This document shows positions 9,622 to 21,709 of a stretch of 64,000 nucleotides of DNA, piece after piece. The DNA is from Symmetrospora coprosmae (taxonomy: Eukaryota; Basidiomycota; Cystobasidiomycetes; Symmetrosporaceae). The position numbers and the translations under genes were made by a program. The notes below the pieces were generated by a model that did not search any database, was not told the origin of the DNA, and worked only from the letters and a program-made list of their open reading frames with translations. How positions within the stretch are numbered: the stretch's first letter is position 1; each line of letters opens with the position of its first letter. The DNA lies in NCBI GenBank assembly GCA_008802785.1, contig VUYT01000010.1:496001-560000 (forward strand). The letters run 5' to 3'.

Positions 9622-12600
9622 ATGTCGTTCCAGAAAGGTGGGCCTGAGCTGGCGAGGGAAGAAGAGAGCTCCATCATGCATGACGGTCGCAAGCTGCTGA
9701 TCCATACACGGGACAATTCGACAGAGCAAAACGATGAGCTCTGCATCAACACCATCCGGTGAGCAGATGCTCCACATCAAGATGACGCTGGACGCATCCT
9801 CATGTGCGGCTATGACTGACTTCCGCTTGATATCGTCCCGCACAGAACCCTCGCGGTCGATGTCGTGAACAAGGTGCGCAGTTCGATAGGCGCCCAGCAT
9901 CAGCTGAAGCAGTCGCACCGGTGTCAAAATGCTCGCAACAGATGCAGGAAACTAATGGCTGTACTGCTTTACCTCCTCCTCAGGCCAACTCGGGTCACCC
10001 GGGAGCCCCAATGGGCATGGCACCCGTCGCCCACCTGCTGTGGAGCCGATTCCTCAAGGCCAACCCGAAGAACTCGAGCTGGATCAACAGGGACAGGTTT
10101 GTCCTCTCGAACGGACACGGATGTGCCCTCCAGTACATTGTCCTGCACCTCCTCGGGTACAAGCTGTCGATGGACGACCTCAAGCAGGTGTGTGCGACTG
10201 TAGAGGGCTTGCCGCCGTCGGAGCATGAGCTGACAGTATGTATGTCACCGCGCAACAGTTCCGCCAGCTCGACTCCATCACGCCCGGCCACCCGGAGCTC
10301 GGCGTCACGGACGGTATCGAGGTCACCACCGGCCCGCTCGGCCAGGGTATCGCCAACGCTGTCGGACTCGCCATTGCCGAGGCACACATCGCTGCGACCT
10401 TCAACAAGCCCGATCTCGAGATCATCGACAACTACACCTACTGCTTCCTCGGTGACGGATGCCTCCAGGAGGGTGTCGCGTCCGAGGCGTGCTCGCTCGC
10501 CGGGCACCTCCAGCTCGGCAAGCTCATTGCCGTGTACGACGACAACAAGATTACGATCGACGGCGACACGGCCGTCTCGTTCACCGAGAATGTCGAGATG
10601 CGCTTCAAGGCGTACGGCTGGCAGGTCCTCCACGTCGAGAACGGCGACAGCGACCTCGAGGCAATGTACAATGCCATCGCCGAGGCGCAGAAGGAGACGA
10701 CCAAGCCCACGCTCATCAACCTCAAGACGACCATCGGCTTCGGCTCCAAGCTCCAGGGCACCCACGGTGTCCACGGCAACGCCCTCAAGCCGGACGACGC
10801 CGCGCACATCAAGACGCTCTTCGGATTTGACCCGGAGCAGTTCTTCGCCGTCCCCCAGGGCACCACCGACACGTACAAGGCCATCACCGAGCGAGGTCAG
10901 AAGGCAAACGCAGACTGGGACAAGCTCTTTGCCCAGTACAAGGAGAAGTACCCCACAGAGGCGTCCGAGCTCCAGAGGAGGATCGACGGAAAGCTCCCCG
11001 ACGGGTGGGAGAAGGCCCTCCCCACCTACAAGCCCACCGACGCTGCCGTCGCCTCCAGGAAGCTCTCTGAGATCGTCATCACCAAGCTTGCCGATGTCAT
11101 CCCCGAGTTTGTCTGCGGTGTGAGTGGTCGCAGGCGTGACACGTGCGCTGGTGGCAAAATTTCTGACCGTCCCATCTCCATGTTCCAACTCCTCTGCGAC
11201 ATCCGACTGGCCGCCACTGCACACTAATGGATATGTGCAATCCATCTGCATCACTAGTCGGCCGATCTGACCGGCTCCAACCTCACCCGATGGAAGAGCG
11301 CCACCGACTTCCAGCCGCCCTCCACCAAGCTCGGAGAGTACGCAGGACGCTACTTCCGATACGGCGTTCGAGAGCACGGCATGGGAGCCATTGCTAACGG
11401 CATGTCTGGTGAGTTCTGCTCGTTGTTCCGGCCGCTGGGGCCGTGATTTCCGCCACCGGGCCTCCAGAGGGTCCCCAAGGCTTCTACTGACTTCCAGAAC
11501 CTCCCCAAAGCATACGGCAAGGGTCTGATCATCCCTGGAGTATCCACTTTTGCCAACTTCACGTTTTTTTGATTCCTGCTCTGTGGTGTTTCTGGCGTCC
11601 GCTGACCTTCCTGTCATCTTTTGTAGGAGCTACGCCGCAGGAGCCATCCGATTGACCGCCCTCTCACACCAGCGAGTTATCTGGGTCGCTACGCACGACA
11701 GCATCGTACGTGTGGTCTCCGCTCGCCTTGTGCGCGCTTTGCGCGACCTCGCAGGCCCGGTATGTCAGGCTGAGCCGCCCTTTGCCCCCCGCGCCTCCCA
11801 AACAACAGGGACTCGGCGAGGATGGGCCTACGCATCAGCCGATCGAAGTACTGGCCCATTGGAGAGCCCTGCCAAACTGTCTCGTTTGGAGGTGCGTGCA
11901 GTCCTCGGTTCGCGTCTGGCGTGCCTGGCTGGGTGGCGGACGCCCTTCGGCGGCCTTAAGAGGAGCGAGCGGGCTTATACTGACGAACGCCTTTGCTATC
12001 ACACTCTCCACTGCACACAACGTCCTGGCTTGCACATCCGCCCTTTCCGGCTCTGTATGTGACGTCCCGGCGTTGCCGCAGGCCTGCCGATGGTGAGTCC
12101 GAGGCTGTCGGCTACCAAGAGGACCACACGAGCTGCTGCGCATGCTAACAACGTCCTACACGTACAGGCAACGAGACTTCGGCATCGTACTTGCTTGCCT
12201 TGAATTCGCACGCTCCGTCCATCCTCGCTCTTTCCAGGCAGAACCTCGTGAGTCCCGTCACCTCTCGCCTTGCTTCCTAATGGAGGTACTGACTTCCTTC
12301 CATCGTACGCAGGCCCAGCTCGAGGGCAGCTCCATCGAGAAGGCTGCGAAGGGTGCCTACGTCCTCCGAGATGTCGAGGGCAAGGCCGACATCACCCTCG
12401 TCTCCACCGGCTCGGAGGTCGCCATCGCCGTCGAGACTGCCATCCTTCTCGAGAAGGAGGGCAAGAAGGCTCGAGTCGTCTCCATGCCGTGCCAGGAGAT
12501 CTTCTCCATCCAGTCGCAGGAGTACAAGCTCTCGGTCCTGCCCGACGGCCACCCTATCCTCTCCATCGAGGCCATGAGCACCAGCGGATGGTCCAAGTGG

Positions 12601-12858
12601 TCGCACGAGCAGTACGGACTGGACACCTTCGGAGCGAGTGCCCCCGTAGGTCTGATATTCTATGGCTGCTGCTATGGCCTCCGCATACACCTAGCTGACG
12701 TGACGTTCTCCGGCCGATTCCGCTAGGCCCCAGCTCTTTATTCTAAGTTTGGCTTCACTGGGGAAAACCTCTCTCGCGTCAGCAAGGAGGTGCTCAAGTA
12801 CTACGAGGGCCAGACCGTCAGGTCGCCCGTCCACCGTGCCTTCCAGCACATCCTCTAG
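9622..12858 (+). CDS. TKL1: Transketolase
   Basis: This cytosolic enzyme moves two-carbon units between sugar phosphates in the pentose phosphate pathway, using thiamine diphosphate. Thirteen exons give 687 residues, the normal family length: 9622-9637, 9725-9758, 9846-9873, 9984-10187, 10259-11119, 11258-11408, 11511-11562, 11627-11705, 11809-11891, 12082-12092, 12168-12247, 12313-12645 and 12727-12858. Visible landmarks are [11 protein letters not shown], the thiamine-diphosphate motif [29 protein letters not shown] and [13 protein letters not shown]. The last is assembled through an 11-nt microexon. The first intron (MSFQK joined to [12 protein letters not shown]) is optional, since the frame stays open through it; removing it gives the conserved N-terminus. 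Donor GTTTTT after exon 7 is unusual. The third domain ends [14 protein letters not shown]. Confidence 0.95.
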
Positions 12859-13081
12859 GTGGCTGTTTCAGGCGGCTTCAGGCCTGCGCGAAAGGCGCTC
12901 TCTACCATACATGCCTCCATCGAGTAGAGCAAACAGACATACGTGTAGCTCACGTTGCACTGTCTGCACGAAACAATCTAGATCTCCCGATGCTGCTGTC
13001 CGGCCAAAGCGGCGGACATCACTAATTTGCCACCGTGCCGTTCAATATCGACCGTATGCGAGCGCGGCTAGTGGTCGACGT

Positions 13082-14919
13082 TTACGTGCGCATCACTTCA
13101 TGCGCAAACCATAGCTCAGTTTCCCATACTTTCTCTAACATCTTCACTAAGTCATCCCCCGGCATGTCCCGCTGAATACCCTTTAGGGCGCTGACGGCAT
13201 CCTTCTCAAGGTCCAGACAAATCTCCACTAGGGATGAACGAGAAGCTGCGTCATTCTCTGCGGATATGTTGGCAACCTCACCGTTGACTAAAGCGAGCCA
13301 AGGATTGTATGCTGTCTCGGATGCCGGATCGTCGGAGCTGCCAATCTTCTGTTTTTTCGCGGGCCGCTTTGGCAGGTTGAGCAGTGCTAAGGCGATTGTT
13401 AAGCGGTATGAGACGTCTGCGTTGCCTTCGCTATCTAGCTGAAGATGGTAATATCTGCAGATAGAGTCGGGTTCAGCAATCGCAGGCAGATTGTAGCCGG
13501 GCTATAACCGCACCCCCAATACTGATGCTCCCTCAACAGGTCTACCTTCTCTTCCCGCTCTGCTGTATCCAGTCGATGAAATAACGCCTCCACACGCTGC
13601 GTAACATCAACGTTATTGTGGCTATTCAGCGGAACACCCAGCACGAATCCGTATTCCGCTAGTAGGGTGTCGTCTGAATGCGCTCCGTACGTATAGAAGA
13701 TCTCGTCCCCTTCTCGGATCAATATCTGCTTCGCGGGGATTACAGGCAGGAACGGTGACACCTGGCGAGTTGAGGAGAGCAGCACGAAGGTGCCATCTGG
13801 GTCGTCGCTCATGGTTTCCTGCGGAGGGCTATCGACCTTAGCACTAAGCTCCTTCTTCACGCGAGTCGCGAACCCTCACCTTCCGTCCTGGCAAGTGATT
13901 GCCCTGCGATAGGAACGTCAGCTCTAGCTACAAACGGAAGAGTCTGAATGAAACGCGTGCCTCCACGCACCATCTGGAAGCGGTGAACAAGTCAGCGGAT
14001 TCACGAAGAGGTGAAGGTTGAGGATCCGCGCTCACATCGATGATTGGAGCCAGGGTAATGTTGTCTTCGCGCAAGGGAAGAGCCAGATCATGCCAGATGC
14101 ATCGGCTATTCACGCATAGCCAGGCCCAGACAAAGTTCTCCAGAGTCAAACTGCCAAAGTCATCTAGTCCGGGTAGGCTTTCCAAGCTGGCTGCTTTCTG
14201 CGTGAAAGAGAGGCTGTCAGCCGCGCTCAGGAAGGCTATAGACGGGCGCGACTCGCCCAGACATGCTGAACTTTCTCCCAGTCGCTGGTGAAGCGCTTCG
14301 ATACGTCTTCGGTCTTTGCGCGTAGACCTTCTGGTAGTAGGCCACTGTCCGGCTTCTCCAGACGCTGCCAGATCTTACAGCCAGTCTTCTCCCGCCAAAG
14401 CGGCACCGTGCTGAAGTCTTGCGGCAACGTCTGTATGTATGCGGTAAACGTCTCATGTGTACTGGACGAGCTTTGATGGCCGTACGCTTGATGGCGGTAG
14501 AGGGCGATATGCAGGGGTAGCAGCTGGTTTGCCGTCAGGTTGTCTCGGATACTGACAGGGTACAGAGGGACCAATGTCGCGAGGTTGAGCAGCGATTTGG
14601 ATGGTAGCTTGACGAGACATTCGCGAGGCTGCAAGCATGGGAAGGACGTGAAACGGTGTCCAGATCTTTAGGTCGCTTTTCGACACCGCACTAACATAGA
14701 TGTCTCGAGTAGCCACGAGCTTCCGTCCGCCTTCGGAGGGAAGGAAGCAGAGAGGCGCCTCCGTCAGTCTACATACCCAGTAAGGAGCAGCTCCACAAGC
14801 GACCGCGTACCGCCAGCATCTGTGCTATCTCGGAGCTCGACCGCAAGACTGTTAACGTTCCGGGCGAACCCTTTGAAGCTCTCGAGCCACACCAGCAGAG
14901 TTGACCAGTTGTCGGACAT
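13082..14919 (-). CDS. SET-domain lysine methyltransferase (SETD4/Rkm-like)
   Basis: A predicted S-adenosylmethionine-dependent protein lysine methyltransferase of the split-SET, Rubisco-LSMT-like group. Exon 1 starts MSDNWSTLLVWLESFKGFAR at 14919. Later exons give LVATRDIY (N-SET), an insertion, ENFVWAWLCVNSRCIW and LAPIID (SET core), and GDEIFYTYGAHSDDTLLAEY, matching the conserved NY/YG cofactor and substrate loop. The C-terminal exon, from about 13458 to the TAA at 13082, begins YYHLQLDSEGNADVSYRL, typical of the LSMT substrate-binding domain. About seven exons are needed. Junctions near 14700-14770, 14200-14260 and 13870-13990 are approximate, and around IID the expected NH motif appears as GNHLPGRK in a short exon. 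Related yeast enzymes (Rkm1-4) methylate ribosomal proteins; the substrate here is unknown. Confidence 0.8.
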
Positions 14920-15119
14920 GTGCGCGAGAGCTTCTAGATGCTGTGTGAAGCTTGAATATCAGTCGATCCCATCCTTGCGAAGGCGTATAGATGGCAATTT
15001 GCGAGGAGCAAAGGAGGGTCTGTTCGGGCTAGCCAGTAAGGCTGGACTGCTTGACTATTTTCTCAATCTCGTTACACAACACAGAATCCCTATCGCTACG
15101 AACCACCGCGTTACGGTAC

Positions 15120-18100
15120 CTAGGCTTCAGCCATCGAGATGTCGCCATCTCCAGCTGTCTGTTCTTTTTGCTCGCTGGCTGCGCTGCCCACGGTGGAGGG
15201 CTCGAGTGCCGCTCCGGCTGGCTCTCCTGGAGCAGCAGCGGCTGCCTGCTCCTTGTCGCCAGCGGTCGTCTCAGGGCTGACTGGATCTACCGAAGCGTCT
15301 GCTGGCTGGTGTGCCTTTGACCCGCTCGCTGGCTGGTCTGCCTTTCCCTCGCTCGCCTCCGGCCCGAGTGCGGATTCGGGCTTCTCGGTAGGTTCGGCAG
15401 GTGTCGCCGTTGTCGCGATGGCAGGAACGCTCGATGCGGTCTCGGCGGCATCCGTGACAGTAGCAGGAGCGGCAGTATCCTTGGCCGGTGCCGCAAACTC
15501 CTTCTGTGCGTCCGCTTGCGGCTCGGATGTGGCCTCGTGGGCAGGAGGATTCAACTCCTTTTCCTTTGCCGCGAGCCACTTGTTCGCCCTTTCCTTGCGC
15601 TTAGCTGCTACGTCTGCCATCTTCTCCTCAGTACCATGAGACCAGGCCCGATGCATGGCATCTTCGGTTCGCGTCTGCCAGAACATGCGGTAGCTGCGCA
15701 TGCAGATCCGACTTTGTAGCTCCGAGCGCGCGATGAGCTGTGGCAGGGAAGCGGCAGATTGCTTTGCTTTGACCAGATCCCTGCAAGTGTCCAGCATCCT
15801 CATCAGCACATTCTCACGCTTATAGGACAAGCTACGACCACTCACCGCTTGATATAGGCGTTCTTGACTATAGCAGCCGCACTGGTAGTCAAGCCCGCTG
15901 TATGCTCGTCATTGACGAACGACTCGACGTATCGGTCCCAGATCTTGCAGAGATCGGCCTCGTCCTCTGGCAGTACCTCGTCCTTTCCGAGGATCTGGAA
16001 TGTGAGAAGGTGTCTTCGCGGCATCCACTCGATGCGGTAGAGGTTCTCGTCGGACCCAGCCGCCAGCTCGGCGTTTGTGCGGTAGCTAATCTGTTGAGCC
16101 TGAGCAGTAGTAGGATAGCGACGGTCGTCGACGAGGAGCTTGAAAATATCCCCGTTCGCTGAGTACGCCTCCCTGTTCGAGTCAATGAGGCTCCAGACCG
16201 TCTTGACCAGCGCTGACAAGAGCTTGTCGATGGTGAAGACTTGGTAGCCCTTGTTCCCGAACAAGCTTCGAATGCCGTCCTCGAAGGCAGGCTGATCTAT
16301 CTCGCCACCGAACAGCTTCTCGCACATTTCAAGCATGCTGTCGTACATCGCAGTCGGCGCGATAACGTCCTGTCCGTTGAAGCGAGGGTTGGACTTGCCG
16401 TAGAGTGTGTAAGCGGAGTTGCTGAGCGCGTCTTTCGTAGTAGTCGAGCTGAGGTGACGCGCAGTCTCCTTCATGGTGTTTAGGCGCGAGTACAGGAGCT
16501 GGAGGGCAAGGAAAGGGTTAGCGTCCAAGGCATGATACACCCGTAATTTGGCGGCTCACCTGAAGCAGCCGAATTGCGCAATAGTAGGGGGTATTGCAGA
16601 AGAAGTTGAATCTGCGGATCTGATGCTCGCCGCGGGGCTGTGCATTGTGCAGTGCAGGGCTGGGCGAGCCGGAAGAGCTACTATTCGGCTGAGTCTGGTC
16701 ATCACCGCCGCTTGCAGACGCTGGTCCGCTTCCGACCTGCTGCTGATGTACCTGCTCCTGGGCTGTGGCTGGGACGTATACGGTAGATGCAGCGGGTCCA
16801 TTTTGCATCGTCTCGCTCGCCGTTTGTATGGAGTCGCTGACAGCCTGTTGAGTGACGGGAGTCGGTGCGGTTGTCGTCGCTTCCACAGGACCGCCTGCTA
16901 ATGTATCCGGCTGGGGTACGGCGATGTCGGACGTGGCAGCTTGCACTGTCTCAACGCCAACCATGCCATCCAGTCCAGCTGCAGAGGCAGGTACGTCGGT
17001 CTTGAAGGTGCTCTGACCATCCTTTGGCTCCTCCAGCAGCCTCTGAGCATCGCTGCCCGTCGAAGGCTGGACATCTGCATCCGCCATGATGGTATCGCCG
17101 CCTCCATTCACCGCCGCGTCCGGGGTCGGCGTCGCCATCCGCATCGCTGTGGCAATTGTGTGAGGGACTGGCGTCGAGTCTCGGGATGACGTTGGAGTGT
17201 CGCCCTCAGCACGTCCGCCCTTCTTCCCGCTTTCCCCCGTAGCATTCTTCATCGCCTTCTTGCGCAGATCCGCTGTCTTCTTGGCAGCGGCAGTTTGGCT
17301 CTGCGAAGGCGTCTGGGTGCGGGCGCGAATGTGCATGGGCCCGTCTAGGATGGACGAAGCCGCCGAGTCAGACATGCCGTCATCGTCTTCCGATGCCGTG
17401 ACGGAGCGCGAATCATCCTGTACAGGCGTGAGCATCGAGTCCAGCACCGAGACCGGGATCGCGAAGACGAGCGAAGTGAGTGAGCGGAGGAATGCTTCGA
17501 TGCGGTCGCGCTCGGCGGTCGTGTGGTAGCCGGGAGCACGGTCGAGGTACGATAGGAAGAGCTTGAGGGAGTCGCACAGGACGTTCTCGTCGGAGATGGC
17601 GAATGAGAGCTGGTAAGTCGGAGATGTTGGGCGGTAGCGAGGAGGCGCAGAGATTTGGCGCTGCAGCTCCGTTCTGCGCATCAATTCGATCTCGTTGACG
17701 AGCGCTTTCGACGCAATATAGCGCTTATCCAGCGCCTTGAAGTTGATGCCGAGGTGCTGTCGAGAGAAGCATACCGTGTTCAGTCAAGCTCGACGTCTCG
17801 GCTGTTAATACGAATATACTCACGTCGAGACTGCGGTAGAAGTTCTTTGCGTCCACCTCTCTCCAGACTCTGTTCCACTCTCGCAGTGCCCGCTTCCACT
17901 CCTCGTCCTTCTGCTTCAGGCGGGCCAGCATGATGGGAACACTGACGCAGGGATTGTCGTGCAGTGCCTGAATGACCTCCCGCCCCATCTCCTTGCCGTA
18001 GACCTTCTTGATGATCCTCTGATAGATGCTCTTGCTCTGACCGCCAAGCCCGGGCTTCAGCCGGAAGTTGATGCGCTCCTCCGGGTCCATGCTGGCAATG

Positions 18101-21023
18101 CGAGCGGCAATGGGCTCGAGCAGCGCGATAGTGCGCAGGTTGGCCTCGATATGGAAGTCGTATTCGTGCCGCTCTTCCTCGGAGCGGTGCAGAGCCTCTT
18201 CGAACGGGTTCTTCTTACTCGCCAGGAAGACCTCCTCGCTGCCCATGTTCATCACCGACACCCACTCGTCATTGAGCACCTCCCAGCAGAGGCTGTCGCG
18301 CCCTGAGCAGGCCATGTTGATCTCCTGTCATAGATTGCGTCGTCAGCATTACGCCTGCTTCCTGAAAGAGCGCATTTTGACTGACATGCTTCGGCAAGCG
18401 CCGGTAGCTTGGTCCGGCAGCCTCGCATCGAGTCAGATCAGCTGTCCGCCGCTCAATGACGGGCACATTCTCGACGATCCATTCGCCATTCTCGATGACC
18501 CGCCCATTGACGTTCGCGCCGTCCTTCCAGCCAACGACCTCCCTGAAGTCCAGCCAGAGATCTGGCGCCGAGCCGAGGAAGAGCCAGGCGCGCGATACTA
18601 GGGTCGGCAAGTCGATGATCTCTTGCGTGTAGAGGTTAAGAAGCTTGAGAAACTCGTAGTAGGCGAACTTGTCGTCGATGAACTCGGCAATCCTGTCGAA
18701 GAAGACCTTCTCCTCAGGCGTCTCCTGCGCCAGAGGGGCGGGTATCTGACCCGTTGCGCCAGGTCCAGTGCCAGGTAGCGTATAGCCGGGCGGAAGGTAG
18801 CTGAGAATGGGCTGAGGGTACCCAAGTCCTGCTGCCGACTGCCCCGGAGCTGGCTCGTACCGCATCGTGCTCTGCTGTGAGATTGTGGGCGGGTCCTTGA
18901 CGCCGGGCGGCGCACCCTTGCCCTTTCCCTTCCCATTTGCAGCGCCCTTGCCTTTGTTGGCGACGTCATTCTGTGCAACTTGTGCAGCGGCCTTCTCCTG
19001 TCCCGGAGGTGCCCGCTTCCTCTTCCCAGAGGCGCCAGCTATCGACCCGGCGACATCATCGCTTGCTACCGAAGGTGGTCCCGACGGCTTGACACGCGCT
19101 CGGGATACAGCTTGACTGGCAGCAGGAATGAGAGGTGGTGCGGCCTGCGCTTTCTTCCTCTCGAGCGCAGCTGCTGCGCTCGTCGTGGCAGCGGGAGGTA
19201 CAGAAGCTGCAGATGGCGTCGCGACTGCCGCCGCAGCAGCGGCTACTGCTGAGTCGGCGGCGGCTGCAGTCACTGCGGCCGAAGCTTGCTGCTGCTGTCC
19301 TTGGTTACCCTGCTGAGAATGGTCGGGGAGGAACTGCTTGAACTCATCTAGGAGGTCTGGTGCCCCCTTGAACAGCTTCGTGACTTGCGCGTAGACCTGG
19401 GAACGTTGGTGGAATCAGCTCCATGACTCCGCACAGACAGCTTAGCCAGACTCACATCTTGAATCGGCCGCTGTTCCTTCTGATACGTCTGCAGGATATC
19501 GAGGAAGCTTTTGTAGATCTCGGGCTGGCTAATGAAGCGGTTCTTGATCTTGTTCACATAGGAGATCGCATGGTTGAACTCGATAGGCGGTCGCTTGTCG
19601 GCCGCAATTCCGCCTGCACTCGTAGGCGTAGCCGTTCGGCTGGCACCGCCTGGCGTAGTAGTCTGCGAGGGAGCTTGAGGCTGGGACTGCGCAACTGCGC
19701 CAGCCGGCCGCGCTGGACCTGCCGTCCTGTCGTCTTCCTCTGCTGGGCGAGATGCCGAAGCGGAGTCTTGCGCTCCGGGTGGATCCGGGCGACGCCCGCC
19801 AAGCATGTTCGAGGACGTCTGTATGACTCTCTTTGGGTTTGGTTTGGCAGGTGCAGCGGCCGGCGGCTTTACAGCAGCGGTTGGTTTTGGCGGGGGCGGA
19901 GCCGGTTTCGAGACAGGCTTTTGCGAAGCGGGGCGGTAGTGTCGGGTGATGGGCGTCGGCTCTACCATCCCCGGTAGCCTGATCCCCGTAAGATTGGATG
20001 ATCGACCAGGCGGAAGGAGCTGGATGCCAGCCGGGGTGATGACATCGATGGATGTGACGCGGTCGGGGTTGCCTCGGTCGAAGTGGCAGTCCAGCCGGTA
20101 ACCGTCAGGGAGGAAGAGGTTGAAATCGCTAATCAGGACTGGGTAGTTGCGGAAGAGGGACGAGACGCGGTCGATGACGCCCGGTGTGTCAATGCTGTGG
20201 GCGGAACGGCCCAAAAGAAGAGCCGGATGGAAGGGAAGAGTAAGCTCGGCGGTCCGCAGGACTCGGACAGATCGAACAAGCATGAAAGTACTGACACTGA
20301 AGTCTTGAAGTCCTTCATGCTGTTTAGGCAGCATACCAATGCAAGACAGGCCGGATCCTCATGTCAGCGATCTCTGCAGGACGATGGGGTTTGCGCAAGA
20401 CTCCACCCACATGTCGAGGAAGTCATTGTAGACATCTGCCTGATTGGCAAACTTGCTCTTGACCTGGTCGAGGTAGCTGAGGGCGTCCTTGACTGTGCGT
20501 TTCATTGGACGGCATCGCCCTTTCCCGTCAGCAGTCACGTTCCTTCGAGGCGTCCCTGCGAGGAAGCTCGCTCACCATTCAGTGGCTCCCTCTCGCGTGG
20601 CTTGGCAGAGGGTAGCTTATTCAGCGATGCAGTCAGCGCTGCGCTGTCGAGCTTGCCCTTGGCTGGCCCTGCTGGTGGTGCTGTTGTTGCTGCTGCTCCT
20701 GGTGTCGCTGTGTTCGCTGGCGGTTCCTCCTTGTCCTTAACGGCGCCGCCACCCGGAGGTGCAGCTGCAGGAGCAGGAGCTGCCGGCGTAGGACCCGCAT
20801 CGGCACCAGAGGGAGCCGTTTGGGCAGCAGCTGGTGCCTGGTCTGCAACCGCTGGCGCCTGCTGTACCGCTGCAGTCGTGGCAGGCGCGCCCTGGGCTGC
20901 CTGAATCCCTCCTGCTGTCGCCGCCGCTGCTGCTGGCGCTGCAGGTGTCGCCTCGGTTGCCGGAGCTGCCACAGCGGCTTCGCCTTCTCGAGCGGCCGGC
21001 GGACCGCCAGCGTTGCTCTGCAT
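15120..21023 (-). CDS. SIN3: SIN3 transcriptional corepressor
   Basis: This is the scaffold of the Rpd3/Sin3 histone deacetylase complex. Nine exons (21023-20576, 20492-20411, 20319-20296, 20194-19456, 19396-18386, 18324-17824, 17756-16560, 16498-15846, 15780-15120) keep phase throughout and give 1771 residues. After an Ala/Pro-rich leader comes PAH1 ([18 protein letters not shown], then [19 protein letters not shown]), PAH2 ([13 protein letters not shown]), and a third PAH-like region ([20 protein letters not shown]). The HDAC-interaction region follows ([18 protein letters not shown]), then the Sin3 C-terminal domain ([31 protein letters not shown]). Long acidic and Ala/Pro-rich linkers separate the domains. 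PAH1 is completed by a 24-nt microexon (IMKDFKTSV). The gene is tail-to-head with the SET gene, which starts 201 bp beyond its stop. Confidence 0.95.
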
Positions 21024-21190
21024 CGTGTTGTCCCTGCGTGGACGTCTCTTACCGCCCTGATGCCACTTGCCTCGTCGCTCGTCACTTGCAGAGAAGGCAA
21101 GCGTGATCAGCTTCGCGCGTCGGGCTAGGGCTGCCAGGGACGCGAGCCGGCGGCGGTTCTTTAGGGCCGTCCCGTTGTGTCTTGGACTTT

Positions 21191-21249
21191 TGCATCATAT
21201 TCCATTGGACAACATCTGGCATGCATCATATTCCATTGGACAACATCTG
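21191..21249 (+). repeat. 31-bp-period tandem duplication carrying a CCAAT box
   Basis: A 28-nt block beginning TGCATCATATTCCATTGG at 21191 recurs identically at 21222, giving a 31-bp period. Each copy contains CCATTGG, whose reverse complement holds CCAAT, so relative to SIN3 (minus strand, ATG at 21023) there are two CCAAT boxes about 180-225 bp upstream of the start codon. CCAAT boxes bind the Hap/NF-Y complex. A regulatory role is inferred from position and motif only. Confidence 0.7.
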
Positions 21250-21709
21250 ACAACGTTCTTACGCACACAAGACTCACCCGGCATGTACTTATGAGCAACT
21301 AGACATTTTCGAACCTAGAACACCTGTCCACCTCGGACTTGCGGGGAAGCTGCACGATGTGTGGCAAACATAGACCGAGAATCGAAAGCGATAAAGATGA
21401 AGCGAGTAACTTGTTGCTGTACTCTTTTGGTTCTACTCTACATTGGGCCCACGACCATGCATGATTTGACCTCTACTTCTACTTGATACTCTAGATGTGG
21501 GATGGATGGGATGTCGAAGAACGAAGGTGTGGGGACGGCAGCTGCGACGAATAGATGTTCTACACTAGATGTCCGCGTCGATTTTGATGCTACAGCGTCC
21601 CTTCTATGCGTTAGGCGATGGAAGCCTTGCGATAGATGCGGATCGAGGTTTGTTTGGCCGGTTCCTGGACCTTGAGGCGGTTCAGGATGACCAAAAGTGT
21701 GGAAAGAGC
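21250..21709. other. Intergenic region, no gene seen
   Basis: Between the SIN3 upstream repeat and the stop codon of the secreted DPBB gene. The sequence is less GC-rich than its surroundings and has no supported open frame. It probably contains the far SIN3 promoter and the 3' untranslated region of the next gene. Confidence 0.5.

Noticed and set aside
9995-11617. 540-codon minus-strand frame opposite transketolase
   Set aside because: It lies antisense to well-supported transketolase exons; its Leu/Glu/Val/Gly-rich composition is the mirror of GC-ending codons.
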